A DNA stretch of 64,000 nt from Sweltsa coloradensis (Eukaryota > Arthropoda > Insecta > Plecoptera > Chloroperlidae): assembly GCA_024449915.1 (NCBI GenBank), contig JAMZAV010000056.1, forward strand, positions 62,001-126,000. The letters are read 5' to 3'. The stretch's first letter is position 1; each line of letters begins with the position of its first letter. The translations under genes were made by a program, and so were the position numbers. The notes under the pieces were generated by a model. That model saw only the letters and a list, made by a program, of their open reading frames with translations, did no database searches and was not told the DNA's origin. This document shows, one piece after another, positions 43,380 to 53,380 of this stretch.

Positions 43380-44300
43380 ACTGTTAGTTAACAAAATATT
43401 TATTTTATTGTGATATTTCGATTTCTTTACAGAAATCTTTATCAAACAAAATTAACAATTAAAAACCACAACAGACAGGACAAAAAACATTTAAAAAAAT
43501 ATTATAAATATGGCTGTGCATTAATACCAAATTATTAACAAAAAAAAAAAAAAAATTTTTTTATTATGAATAAAAATAAAAAACCAAAAAACAGAACATT
43601 AAATTGACAAGTTGGACAGTTATTGATGTATGAAATAAAACTATTGATCTAGTGATGAAATTGATGGACAGAAACTTTTCCAAATGGCTGGATAATTAAC
43701 ACTAGGCACACTGATTGTATTGGCCACACATGAAATCAAACCAGCTTCCTTAATTTTCCGTGTTGTGGCATTAGACTCATGTGCAAGGATTGAAGCGTCT
43801 TCCCAATTAATATGATGATGATTTTCATAAACATGTTCTGCGAGTTTTGAAGTATCAATCTTATGTTGTTTCACATTGTTCTTGTGTTCTTTTATTCTTA
43901 CCATCAAAGGTCTCTTGGTTTCACCAATGTATCTAGCATCACATTCGCAAGGTATAGAATAAATAACACCCTTAGATGACTGAACCTCATCCCTAGGTTT
44001 AGTCTTGGTGAGAATGCTGCGCAACGTATTAGACGAACTAAAAACAACTCTTATGCCATACGGAGCTAAAATGCGTTTGATCTTTTCTGAAAGATTCGGA
44101 TAGTATCCAATGCAGACCGTTTTATAAATACTAGGTTTAACCACCTCAATATCTTTACTCATGTCAGGTTTGATGATATCTTGTGGAAAAATAGTCTTTT
44201 TTAACCAGTCATTTGAGTATCCGTTATTCTTCATAGCACCAAATATTTTTTCCAGTTCAATTTTTAGGCTTGTGGGAGTTGAACAGATCAGCAGTAATTA
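43380..44300 (-). mobile_element. Penelope-like retroelement, 3' fragment
   Basis: The fragment contains the end of the reverse-transcriptase ORF with its GIY-YIG domain (43641-44297) and about 260 bp of 3' non-coding sequence. The latter has a run of A and T and ends with a small hairpin (gatttct and agaaatc around ttac, 43420-43437) next to tcgaaatatcac, a layout typical of Penelope-like 3' ends. The 5' side stops abruptly at about 44300, so most of the reverse transcriptase is missing, the usual 5' truncation. No flanking duplication was identified. Confidence 0.85.
43641..44234 (-). CDS. Penelope-like element C-terminal GIY-YIG endonuclease, 5'-truncated
   Basis: The 197-residue frame is the C-terminal part of a Penelope-like polyprotein, which joins a reverse transcriptase to a GIY-YIG nuclease that nicks DNA during integration. 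Residues 1-20 (NNGYSNDWLKK) are the end of the reverse-transcriptase region; residues 44-85 are the connecting segment (YYPNLSEKIKRIL and then RSILTKTKPRDE). The nuclease follows: GVIYSIPCEC at 89-98 replaces GIY, RYIGETKR lies at 101-108, the conserved Arg is at 113 in RIKEHK, and the metal-binding Glu is probably 163 in KIKEAG. Cys96, Cys98 and His117 fit the Cys/His motif of this group. The frame is open 21 codons further upstream (to 44297), so the first Met is not a real start. No internal stop or frameshift is seen, which suggests a fairly recent copy. It cannot move by itself. Confidence 0.9.
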   Translation of the reverse strand: MKNNGYSNDWLKKTIFPQDIIKPDMSKDIEVVKPSIYKTVCIGYYPNLSEKIKRILAPYGIRVVFSSSNTLRSILTKTKPRDEVQSSKGVIYSIPCECDARYIGETKRPLMVRIKEHKNNVKQHKIDTSKLAEHVYENHHHINWEDASILAHESNATTRKIKEAGLISCVANTISVPSVNYPAIWKSFCPSISSLDQ

Positions 44301-44800
44301 CTAGGCCAGGATGATCCGGTTTAGCGCGTGTAATATAAAAACATCACTGTTAATTACTATAGTCTGAGTGTAAGTGGCGTTTGATCCTGTAATTCCCTAG
44401 CGATGTGATGCAGGATTAGGGTTCACTGGGCTAATAACAGATCGGGACGCTTTTTACGTTACATTACATTGGCAACACTGTTAGTTCCTCGTCCACCAGC
44501 GGCGGACTGGGGAGCGAAATAAATTTGTTTTTAATTTCAATTTTTTTTCCGTACACAGTACAAGCACAATAATAGCAAACTAGTACACTGGTACAGTTTT
44601 TTACTTGGACAATAAAATATTAAAATAAATGTAATTTTAATGTTGTTACATATTTTATTAAAAAGCGTAATTCAACGAGTTAGTAAAATATATGCTAACA
44701 CACAGTCTTAAAAGTCCAATTATTTATATTTCCAATATATTCCCTGTTATACAGTTTAAATTTATTAGGGCTACATGTTTACAAAGACAATCACTACTAG
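44301..44800. other. Unassigned AT-rich stretch
   Basis: No gene or repeat was recognised. Confidence 0.45.
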
Positions 44801-44802
44801 AT

Positions 44803-45106
44803 CAGGGTGTTTTTGATTTAAATTCGCTGATTTAAATCAAATGCACTATTTCTTCATTTTGAGCAGCAACTGCAAACTGACTAACTGATTTAAGCAAAGT
44901 TTTCATTAAAATAATGTTTTAATTATATTTTCTGAAACGCCTGTGAAAGTATTTGATCCGCTCGCCAACTAAACAAGTTTTGAAACACTGATATTGTTGA
45001 TTTAAATCAATAAAAATCTGATTTAAATCGAAAAAAAACGGATTTAAATAAAAAAATCATGATTTTAGATTGTTTTTAATAAAAATCAAAATAATCACAC
45101 ACCCTG
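44803..45106. mobile_element. Probable hAT-type MITE, 304 bp, GATTTAAATC repeats
   Basis: The left end cagggtgtttttgatttaaa and right end tcacacaccctg are inverted. Inside, gatttaaatc (itself a palindrome) or close variants appear at least five times, clustered towards both ends. The flanks tactagat and caaaagat agree at five of eight positions, so an 8-bp duplication is possible but not proven. Non-coding. Confidence 0.7.
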
Positions 45107-45850
45107 CAAAAGATTGTGTCGCCTGATAAATACAATACCTTAATAAAATATCGATAAAACACAAGGTCAACCAAATATAATGTCCCCCCGAACCAGCAGG
45201 TTGTTTTGTATTTATGAGCACCTCGCATGATAATCTCGACGCGCTCCAGATTATCACCATCTTCTTCTCCTCCTCATTAGAAATTAATTTCGTTAAATTT
45301 GTGTTAGAGCCAGCTCGCTACGTCAGTCACGTGTTAATAAGACGGCCCCCCGCTGTGAGCTGGGGGGGGGGGGCGCCCCCATGTCGGGGGCTTGATTGGT
45401 TTGTCGTGGGGACTTTATTTACCGGCTGTAGAACAAGGTAGAGGTGTTATTGAGATGGGGGAGGGTTGATATTAAGACGGTACAAAACAGCTGAGAAACA
45501 TTTTACGCTTTTCTTTATTTCTCTTAGGTTGCACTTGCACAAGAATATCGGAGCTATGCAGTATTTTTTATTTTAATTTTGGTTAAAAATTCTACTCACG
45601 ACAAAATTGCCTAGGCCTATGACCGGTGTAAGGTAGTTTAATAAAGTTTGTTATAAATGGTAAATTTTTAGACAAAATGAAAAAATTAGCTCGAATTTAA
45701 AATTTTATAATAAAATATAAAACAAATTAAATAAATAAACATATATTTATTGTTTTAATTATTTTATTTATATTGTTCACGAGTGCATTTTTGAATATGC
45801 TTTTTTAAATAAAACTTATTTAATTTATTTATGTATTAATTACTTAATTT
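45107..45850. other. Unassigned stretch
   Basis: It holds a GC-rich patch with a G run (about 45361-45372) and AT-rich DNA. No gene was recognised. Confidence 0.45.
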
Positions 45851-45910
45851 GGCGTCTATCTTATTCAATTAGAGAACTGATTTACAAAGGAGGACAACTA
45901 AATAAATCTA
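45851..45910 (+). repeat. Short dispersed repeat, family 5
   Basis: The segment ggcgtctatcttattcaatt and then gaactgatttacaaaggagg acaact matches 17231-17280 and 55789-55850. Confidence 0.65.
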
Positions 45911-48640
45911 CTTTATAATAATAGATCAACTTATAAGAAATGGTAGGCCTACAATGATACGAAAACACTGCACCTCAGTTATATGTTTAAAACTTACACA
46001 TGCGGACCTTCCTCCGGGACTACAAACCGATTCAATTCACTATACTTACATTTTTTATTTACTTTTTAACTTTATTTTGTGGTGAATCTTTCCCTTTGAC
46101 TTGGATATTTAACAGCGTTGCTTTAAGTAACGTTTCACACCCATCTTTCCCCATCATCATAATCACCAAAGATAACTGGAGGAGCTCGATGTTCTAATAT
46201 ATTCCCCAAAACACGGGAGACGTTTCAATTAGTGTCAGATCGCGGTCAATGTTTGCGGGAAAGTCTCGCTTCTCCCCCCCCCCTCCCCCTTCCTCGTTCC
46301 ATTTTCACCATGATATTATTAAGATGCTAGACCCAATTTCAGAACAGTGTTCCAACCTTTTGAATATTTAATTAGCTATAGTATCAGACAGCGAGGCGAG
46401 GGGAACACGTTTACAGATACCAACTTTGCGAAACTAAATATTGCGTGGCAAAATTAATTAATCTTCGTTTAGAACTCTTATTCATCAAGTTTAAAGACTC
46501 GTGTGTCTTGGAACGTGGAAGGGGCGGTTGGTGGCACTTGTGTACATTCTTAGACGTGGAAACGGGAGGATAACGTTTTTTGAGTATATTTACAAGCTCG
46601 TAAATTGTCTTCGTGGAATCAATAATATTTAAGTGCGTTTTTTTTAAACTTTTGTTTTTTTTAAATTAAAACAATCGACGAGAAAGGTAGATAAAATTTA
46701 ATGTATTTTATGGTGAATTGATTAATGTTAATTGCATGCTATTTATTATGTTTTTTCCTTCCTTCATTTATTTATTTATTGAGGATGGTATTGAAATGTA
46801 TGCATTTTTATTAATTCGAAAAATTGCATAAAAACCTCACATTAAAATTTAACGGGCTTAATTTTTTTGACCTTTATACATAATGTCTCTTTTACCCCCC
46901 TACATTTTATAAGTTGGACGCGCCCAAGCGCCATCTAGTCTTTAGATGCCACTCTTTTTCTACTGTCTTTGGACTTGTCAGTCAACAGTATCTGCATGGC
47001 CGTTCTCTCACCAATAAATTGCGCACTAAAGCTAAAAAAATGAAAATCGTCTATCAACTCTGAAAGTCACTGACAGACATCTCCAAGTGTGGTCACATTT
47101 TTGTTGCTATTTCACGTGTTGTAGTGTTTCAAATTAAGTGTTGCTCACAATTCGTATATTCCCAAGCGCTGACTTGGTTTGCCGCCAAATATCGCACATT
47201 CTTGGTAAGTAAGTCGTTAAATAGTTAGTTAAAACATATTTTTATTTTTTGGCACAATCTAGCCAATTAAAATCATTACATGCACATAAACACATACATC
47301 AATAACAATTTACAATACATACAAACAAATATTAATTAAATTAGGTCCAATAATTGGACATTTTATGGTACCCGTTACTGCAGACAGTAAATGACCCCGT
47401 TTATATTAGTAGCGTTTGACGCGGGTGGGAACGCGTGTTGGAGGCAGGTTGAAATTTGCGTTCCAAGCAATAACCTGATACTTAAAATAACAACGTAGAC
47501 CACTTGACTTGTGTGTGAAAATCTGTTATGATAACGTTACAGCGGTTGTATTGATTTTAAATGTTTTTTTCCGCATAATTTCCTATTTGGAGACAAGACT
47601 CGCCCCTCGCCCCCCCCCCCCCATTTCTTTAATCGTTTATAAAAAGATGCGTAAAAAAAGGTAGTATACGCATTATGAGGTCTTCAAGTAAAGCATCTGT
47701 CTATTTGGGAGAGTATAGCTAAAAGGTTTTTGAAACCATGAGCTCTCTCCCCCCCCCCCACAATTGCTTGAATCGACTAAAAGATGATACAAAGTGTGGA
47801 GTTTGGAAACATAGATGCTATAGAGTAAAGTTTATTTACCATATATTAAGTAGGCATACATTCAAAATTAAAATGCTACTTGTGTAGGCTACGTAGTAGG
47901 TAGGCCTAAGCGTTTATGAGGTCTTCGCCAGTAAGCCTCTGGTCATGGAGTTTGAGAAGGTGATAGTAGGCTACTATTACAACTGATCACGAACAAAATT
48001 ACCAAAATATACCCTTTTGTACTTCTTAACTAAATCTAAAATAATTGAATCAATCTATTCCATTAGATTTCTCTATTTCTGTCTCCACACGAAACTTTGC
48101 TCATATCCATTATGTCTACCATCTAGATTACAGTTCACTATTAGATATATAATGTACATTCCTATATCTCTACCGTGTTTTAATGGTAGACTCCACAGTT
48201 CAGTAGTTCGCCGTCACTTATGTAATTACAAGTCTGGAATATATCGTGTGCTGCGTGATGCTATGATTACATCTTGCAATAATAGTCGAAGTTTAGTTTA
48301 GCGTGTGTGAGTGTGAGTGCATGGCGGAGTGATATGTATTCCTGCACAGCTGTTGAGCTCAAAGTTGGACACTTCCAAGTAGTTCTCATCCCCTGATACC
48401 GATAGACTTGCAGGGAGTTGGTTCAAGTTGGGATGTTATTAACACGCTAGCACAGAGAGGTACACGAAACTCTAATACTGGTTTTATGTAGAATTTCATT
48501 TCAATTGGAGTGTTAGAAAATTATTCGATTTCTGGACAAATTTTCTTTGAAATTATATCTATATTGATACTCTAACATTAGCTGGAGTCCACTGGCCGGC
48601 AATTTTGCTATATTAAAGCTATCAAGCTATTAAAACAAAT
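45911..48640. other. Unassigned AT-rich stretch
   Basis: About 2.7 kb without a recognised gene or element. C runs occur at about 46276, 47609 and 47750. The frames 46000-46197 and 48017-48301 have no known motif. Confidence 0.45.
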
Positions 48641-48644
48641 TTAT

Positions 48645-48880
48645 TCTCATTCAGAGTCTATTTCAGCAGGCTCAAACCTGTAGGCGCCGACTCCATCGAC
48701 GCGCGAGCGATGGCCAACCTACCTAATTGGGCACGATCCAATCGCCGGTGGAGTATCTTTATTGCTAGGACTCAGTCACAATCAGCTGATTTTCAGTGGC
48801 GGGTACCCAACAGCCGAAATACCCTTACTACGAAACAATAGATGATAACTGTATGAGCTAAAATCAGTTAAAAAAAGGTT
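48645..48880 (-). repeat. SINE family 4 remnant
   Basis: The words cgccgactccatcgacgcgc, gagcgatggccaacc and gggcacgatcc and, further on, attgctaggactcag recall the reversed family 4 body. It is heavily diverged. Confidence 0.45.
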
Positions 48881-48889
48881 TATTTGGAT

Positions 48890-49105
48890 TAAGGGCGCGT
48901 CAACCGTTAGGTCATAATGCGCCACTCTAGCCTAGGGGATTTGGGGAGGAGAGCCCATACTGGTCAGAACCAGCCACGGGTAGGGGAAGGAAATGGTGGT
49001 TCTCACGTCGCGGTCGTCTTCGTTCTTTGTGTCCTTGTCATTGTCGTCGGGGAGGTCGTCAAAGAAAAGGGGTCCCCCGACGACGATTGCCAGAGCTCGC
49101 CTCTA
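48890..49105 (-). repeat. Dispersed repeat, copy 2 (partner at 5.0 kb)
   Basis: The block gggcgcgtcaaccgttaggt, cctaggggatttggggagga and ggtcagaaccagccacgggt is the reverse complement of 5040-5158. The similarity continues weakly to the right (gacgacc and related words). The plus-strand frames over it are treated as incidental. Confidence 0.7.
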
Positions 49106-50010
49106 CTGTCTGGTAGTAATATAGGGTACTCCCCTCTTACTAGCTGATGTTTGCGAGGTGGACTTTTTCTCTTGAATCGCCTTCTACGATTACCAGAGCC
49201 ATGCTCTGGGCCAATTCTATCCCGGGCCCAGAAGGGGTAGCTAAAATCAGATTACAGTTGCACATATATTCACAGTTTGTACTTAAATTACCCCTTGTCC
49301 CCCGCGTCTCCCCTTACGTTCCTCCCCTTGGAAAGAAGTATTTACATGGTGGTAACTCACACTGATAGAAATTATTTTATCTTGGAGGCGCGAATAATCT
49401 TAGCTGTTAAAGCGCCCTAAAACTACTAATACAAACCCTAATAATTAATAATAATTAAAAAAAAGTAACATTCCGTCACCAGCTTATTTTTTACAAAGGC
49501 ATCCAACGTAACAATACAAGTTATTCTCTTTTATATTGAACGTTCCTCCCTGCTTGTCTGAACCAACCACCCAGGCCTATATCACCGCCTAGTCACAGAG
49601 GACAACTGATAGCTCTTATCCCCGCCCGTATGTTCCCTCCCCTGTCAAATACAAGGCTCGGTCTCAATACTCCGTGTGCGTAACAACCCTTTGAACGATA
49701 CAGCTTATCTGTTATGACTTTGCTACAGTAAACAGGGCTGTACTTATTGTGAGGTCGAGTGGGTGTACGCAAGCTACGAGCGTTTCTTTTTTGTGTTTAG
49801 CCTGCCTGGCGGCGCCACCACCAAAATGACCACAACGTACGGCGAATTTGTCTTTGTATTTTCTTGAAAGTAGCTTCGCTTCCTCTTTTGTACTCACGTA
49901 TCATAGATTGAAATTATTTTTATATAGGCCTAGATGAAATTATTTCTAAACTAGTAATTTATGCTGTTGTACAGAACATAGCAGTACAAAAATTCAATAA
50001 ATCTATAAAC
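49106..50010. other. Unassigned stretch
   Basis: No gene or repeat was recognised; short frames at 49147-49365 and 49712-49897 have no known motif. Confidence 0.45.
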
Positions 50011-50022
50011 ACACATTATTGT

Positions 50023-50297
50023 TAGAGGTTCGTGTATATAGCATTTTCAAGTGTTATTTTATAGCGTTTTGTGGCAACTATTTTTTGGCCACTTTCAAAA
50101 TCTTGTGCATGAAGATTTTCATATTTTTATTTTAAATTTGTGTCACCAAGGTTGAATTAATATCATCTGAATAAAAATGTGTAGTTCTATAAACAAATTG
50201 AAGGTTCTATGTAAAATGACTGGAAAACCATAGTTTTAATTGAAAAAATAGCGCTTTGTAGCGTCTATTCACAAAACGCCATTTTCACGTATCTCTA
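50023..50297. mobile_element. hAT-type MITE, family A, 275 bp, intact ends
   Basis: The element starts tagaggttcgtgtatatagc and ends cattttcacgtatctcta. The two ends are inverted over about 12 bases and more loosely over 25. It is flanked by a perfect 8-bp duplication attattgt (50015-50022 and 50298-50305). The inside has tttatagcgttttgtggc and, near the right, gcgctttgtagcgtc, so the motif tttgtagcg lies near both ends. Non-coding. This is the reference copy for the family. Confidence 0.9.
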
Positions 50298-50305
50298 ATT
50301 ATTGT

Positions 50306-51010
50306 ATACAATCTTACAAAGAATGTAGTTTTGGAAATAAAGACAGGTACGAGTACAAAATAGGGAGCAAAGCTTAGTATTATTATTGTTGTTCTAGCCT
50401 TCACTAATGTGGAGGTGCCGGGAATATTAATGTTTTGCCTTTCTGGGAGCTTAGCCCAGTCTCCATACTAAAAAGATGCAGTATCTGTATAAAAAAAAAC
50501 GTATACCAATCTGAGGTAATTTTTTGTTTTCATCACGAGTCGTGACATTCTCACACACAGACGGACGGACGGAACAGTGAAGCTTTTAGAAGAGCCTCTC
50601 TCTCCAATATAATAACATCCCGACAATAATAATACCCTTGAAGGTAGATAGAAATGTATATTTCCCAATTTCAAATCCACTCCTTCAAAGTCGCCCTTGC
50701 TTATCCACCTACCGAGGATATAAGCCCTACCCTCGGGCATATAACTATATGTTCATTTCATTTCCTCTCCCGGGCGGTGTATAAGCCTCAATCAGAACCG
50801 TAATATTGTCCTGACCCCTAAGCTCTTCTTGTCCCCGCCCTATCCACACAAACAAACACGGCTATGCAAAGTTTGATTTGTAAGCTGGACCAAGGGAAGA
50901 TGTCTTGTTGTAATAATATGTCGGACTCGGCTCTGAATCTCGGATATTATACAAAATATGGTTTGAGCCACGTAAGAACACACACACTTACATTGGGCTA
51001 CGAAAGTGTT
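50306..51010. other. Unassigned stretch
   Basis: It contains an inverted family 7 end word (gtggaggtgccggg) at about 50409. Frames at 50468-50740 and 50864-51055 are unassigned. Confidence 0.4.
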
Positions 51011-51013
51011 GCC

Positions 51014-51270
51014 AAGCTCGAGAAAACCAGGTTTTTACGCAGAACGCAGAGGTAAAGTCTGGATCACTTGGAAGCTCTATCGTTTGTCCTATCGGGTTGT
51101 GGTTTGCACCAAGATGTCATAAGAATGTGTAATATGCGGAATCAAAGCACTTTTTTTAAATATTGCTCACTTTTCTTATTAGCTGACCGTAAATATATCA
51201 CCAAACAGTTAATTAGTAATAATTTTCCCAATTTTGTGTAAGAAACCATTTTTTTAAATTTCTAACATTC
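51014..51270 (+). repeat. Dispersed repeat, family 10, copy 1
   Basis: The words agctcgagaaaaccaggttt, acgcagaacgcag, tttgtcctatcgggttgtgg and atattgctcacttttcttat occur in the same order at 62.21-62.43 kb. About 250 bp are shared with moderate divergence. No ends or duplication were found, so its class is unknown. Confidence 0.75.
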
Positions 51271-53150
51271 TGAAGTGGAGGGTGGGGGGAGGTCACGGTA
51301 AATTTCGAGTGCATTTAATTGCCCCCATTCCTCCCCCCCGTTCCTAAGCGCCTGACAAATTTAAAGGTTCGTTGCCTTTTTGCGTATAGTAATAGTGTAG
51401 ACAGCAGAATGATCTATGTATTAAATACATTTTTTTTTTAAATGTGTATTTAGAGTCTACCCACTCAGTTTTATAACTGATTTTCATTTCATTTCCTTGT
51501 ATTATCTGATGATTGTTTGGTGGTGTAGTCTTATGGGACACTGACTATAGCCACGTATATTGTAAAGGCCCACCCTGAGAAGTAGGCTGCAAAGACCGGA
51601 GGCGATTGTGTATTCTATGCGAGACAGCAGAATGATCCATGCGTTGTAGTTTGATTGGAATACTCACGGTGTGGTATTTGTTTTGATAACTCTCCACCTT
51701 TGAGTTCTGAGACGGGAAAGAGTTCTCTGTTTGGCTGCCAGGGTGAGGTAAACAACACCATGAACGCAGCCTCTATGTAACGGAGGTGTTTATTCAATCT
51801 CTAGCCTAGTTGGTTATTAAAACTGATCTACAAAGGAGAACTATAAATATATCTACACAATTTATAAGATTATCAAATAGTGTTTGGTAATTGAGATATA
51901 ATTACACACACAATTAAGAACAGAACAAAACCGTAATATAACTTTAATGACCATGTTTAAAACGTAATTGGAGTAAGTAATTGAATTAAATTTACATTTG
52001 AAATTATGTTGAATCGCAAATGATCTGAATTTTAAAACATGAATTTAAATTTGTTTTTGTTCATTACAAATGATGGTGTACATTGTTGCTAATTATGCTA
52101 TTCAACATGATGTAGTGGTGATAGATGAGTTACTCAGGCAAATTTAAATTTGTAATTTTATTTTATTTATGTATTAGGCCTATTGTTTTCTGATATTAGT
52201 ATATTGGGCAAAAATTAAAGAATTGACAGGAAAGCAGGCCTTTGTGGCCCATATACCGCAGTGATGCTGCCCTACACTCAACCTTAGCATTTATAAAATA
52301 ATAAATAATATTCATGTTCTTGGCAAAGACATGTGTAATCGTGTGTAATCGTCATTACATCTTAATACAACTTTGCATACTTGATTATGAAGGACATCTG
52401 TACGCTCTTATCATATTACATTTTCAATTGAATTGAATTTCCGTGTCCGGATCAAATACGTCCACCCCGAAAAAACAGCGGCATCTATGGCCTTCTCATT
52501 TGCCTTCAATTCAATATTTATCACATATCAATCAGAAAATGCGTTTTGTTTGGGTGTTTTCGACCATTTAGACAGATTCAAAATTCAAGAAAATTTAATT
52601 ATTTTCTTTTAATTTCTATAATCAATATTAATGGAGAAGTGATGTGATAAATGCATTCATAATTTTTACATAATTATATTTAAACACAAATAGATGCGAC
52701 TAAAATTAGCTGATAAATTTGAATGCAAAAAAATAGAAAGTTAAGCAACTAAATCATCAATCTAAACATAAACAACAGTGTACCACTATTAACAATAATG
52801 TATCGTCTCGATGGTGCTCGTTGCCTAATACGAGACGTGACGGGAAGTTGAGTTCCCGGATGAAACTCACTCCTCCCTGTGCGGTCACTCTCCCTGTGTT
52901 CTGTTGTGGGACACGGAGCAAGTCCTCCAGGAACTAATTACTACCCCTCGTCTCTGTTGACACACTGGCCAACCTAAACACGGGAATAATTGCACCCCCT
53001 TGTAGTGGTTGGGATGAGATGGTCCGACACCCCCTCCCTACCTTATTTGTGGACAAACAAGGAGGGTTTGGAGTGGGGGTGGCACGAAAACATACGAAAT
53101 TCCACGTACGTTTTTGATACAGTTTGACCCACATCAAATTATTCTAAGGA
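51271..53150. other. Unassigned stretch with small repeat scraps
   Basis: A reversed end of SINE family 4 (ttataactgattttcat) lies at about 51460-51490, a family 5 scrap at about 51806-51860, and the word agacagcagaatgatc occurs twice (51399 and 51623). A weak family 2 scrap (gtggtgatagatgag) is at about 52116. No gene was seen. Confidence 0.45.
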
Positions 53151-53154
53151 AGAA

Positions 53155-53380
53155 TCAACTTCAGAGAGTATAGGACATGCGTTTTTGGCAAATTGCTGTT
53201 CGCTCGGCCGACTGACACTACAGGTGTTTGAAATTTGGAACATGTGTCACGAATGTGGACATTCAGGGCTCTAAAGTAACACATTTCTTAAATAATTTAT
53301 CAAAAATATTAGTTTTCACGCATTTTGATTTTGTTAAAACCCCCAAAATTGACTGTATTCGCGATTTTTTTCTCGCTGAT
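53155..53380 (+). repeat. One end of the 19.1-kb DNA element family
   Basis: The segment gtataggacatgcg, ttggcaaattgctgttcgct, cggccgactgac and acaggtgtttgaaat matches the right end of the 19.13-19.48 kb element read on its minus strand, and the similarity goes on to about 53375 (ttgattttgttaaaac). The opposite end is not found nearby. The plus-strand frame 53228-53476 overlaps it and is probably incidental. Confidence 0.65.
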
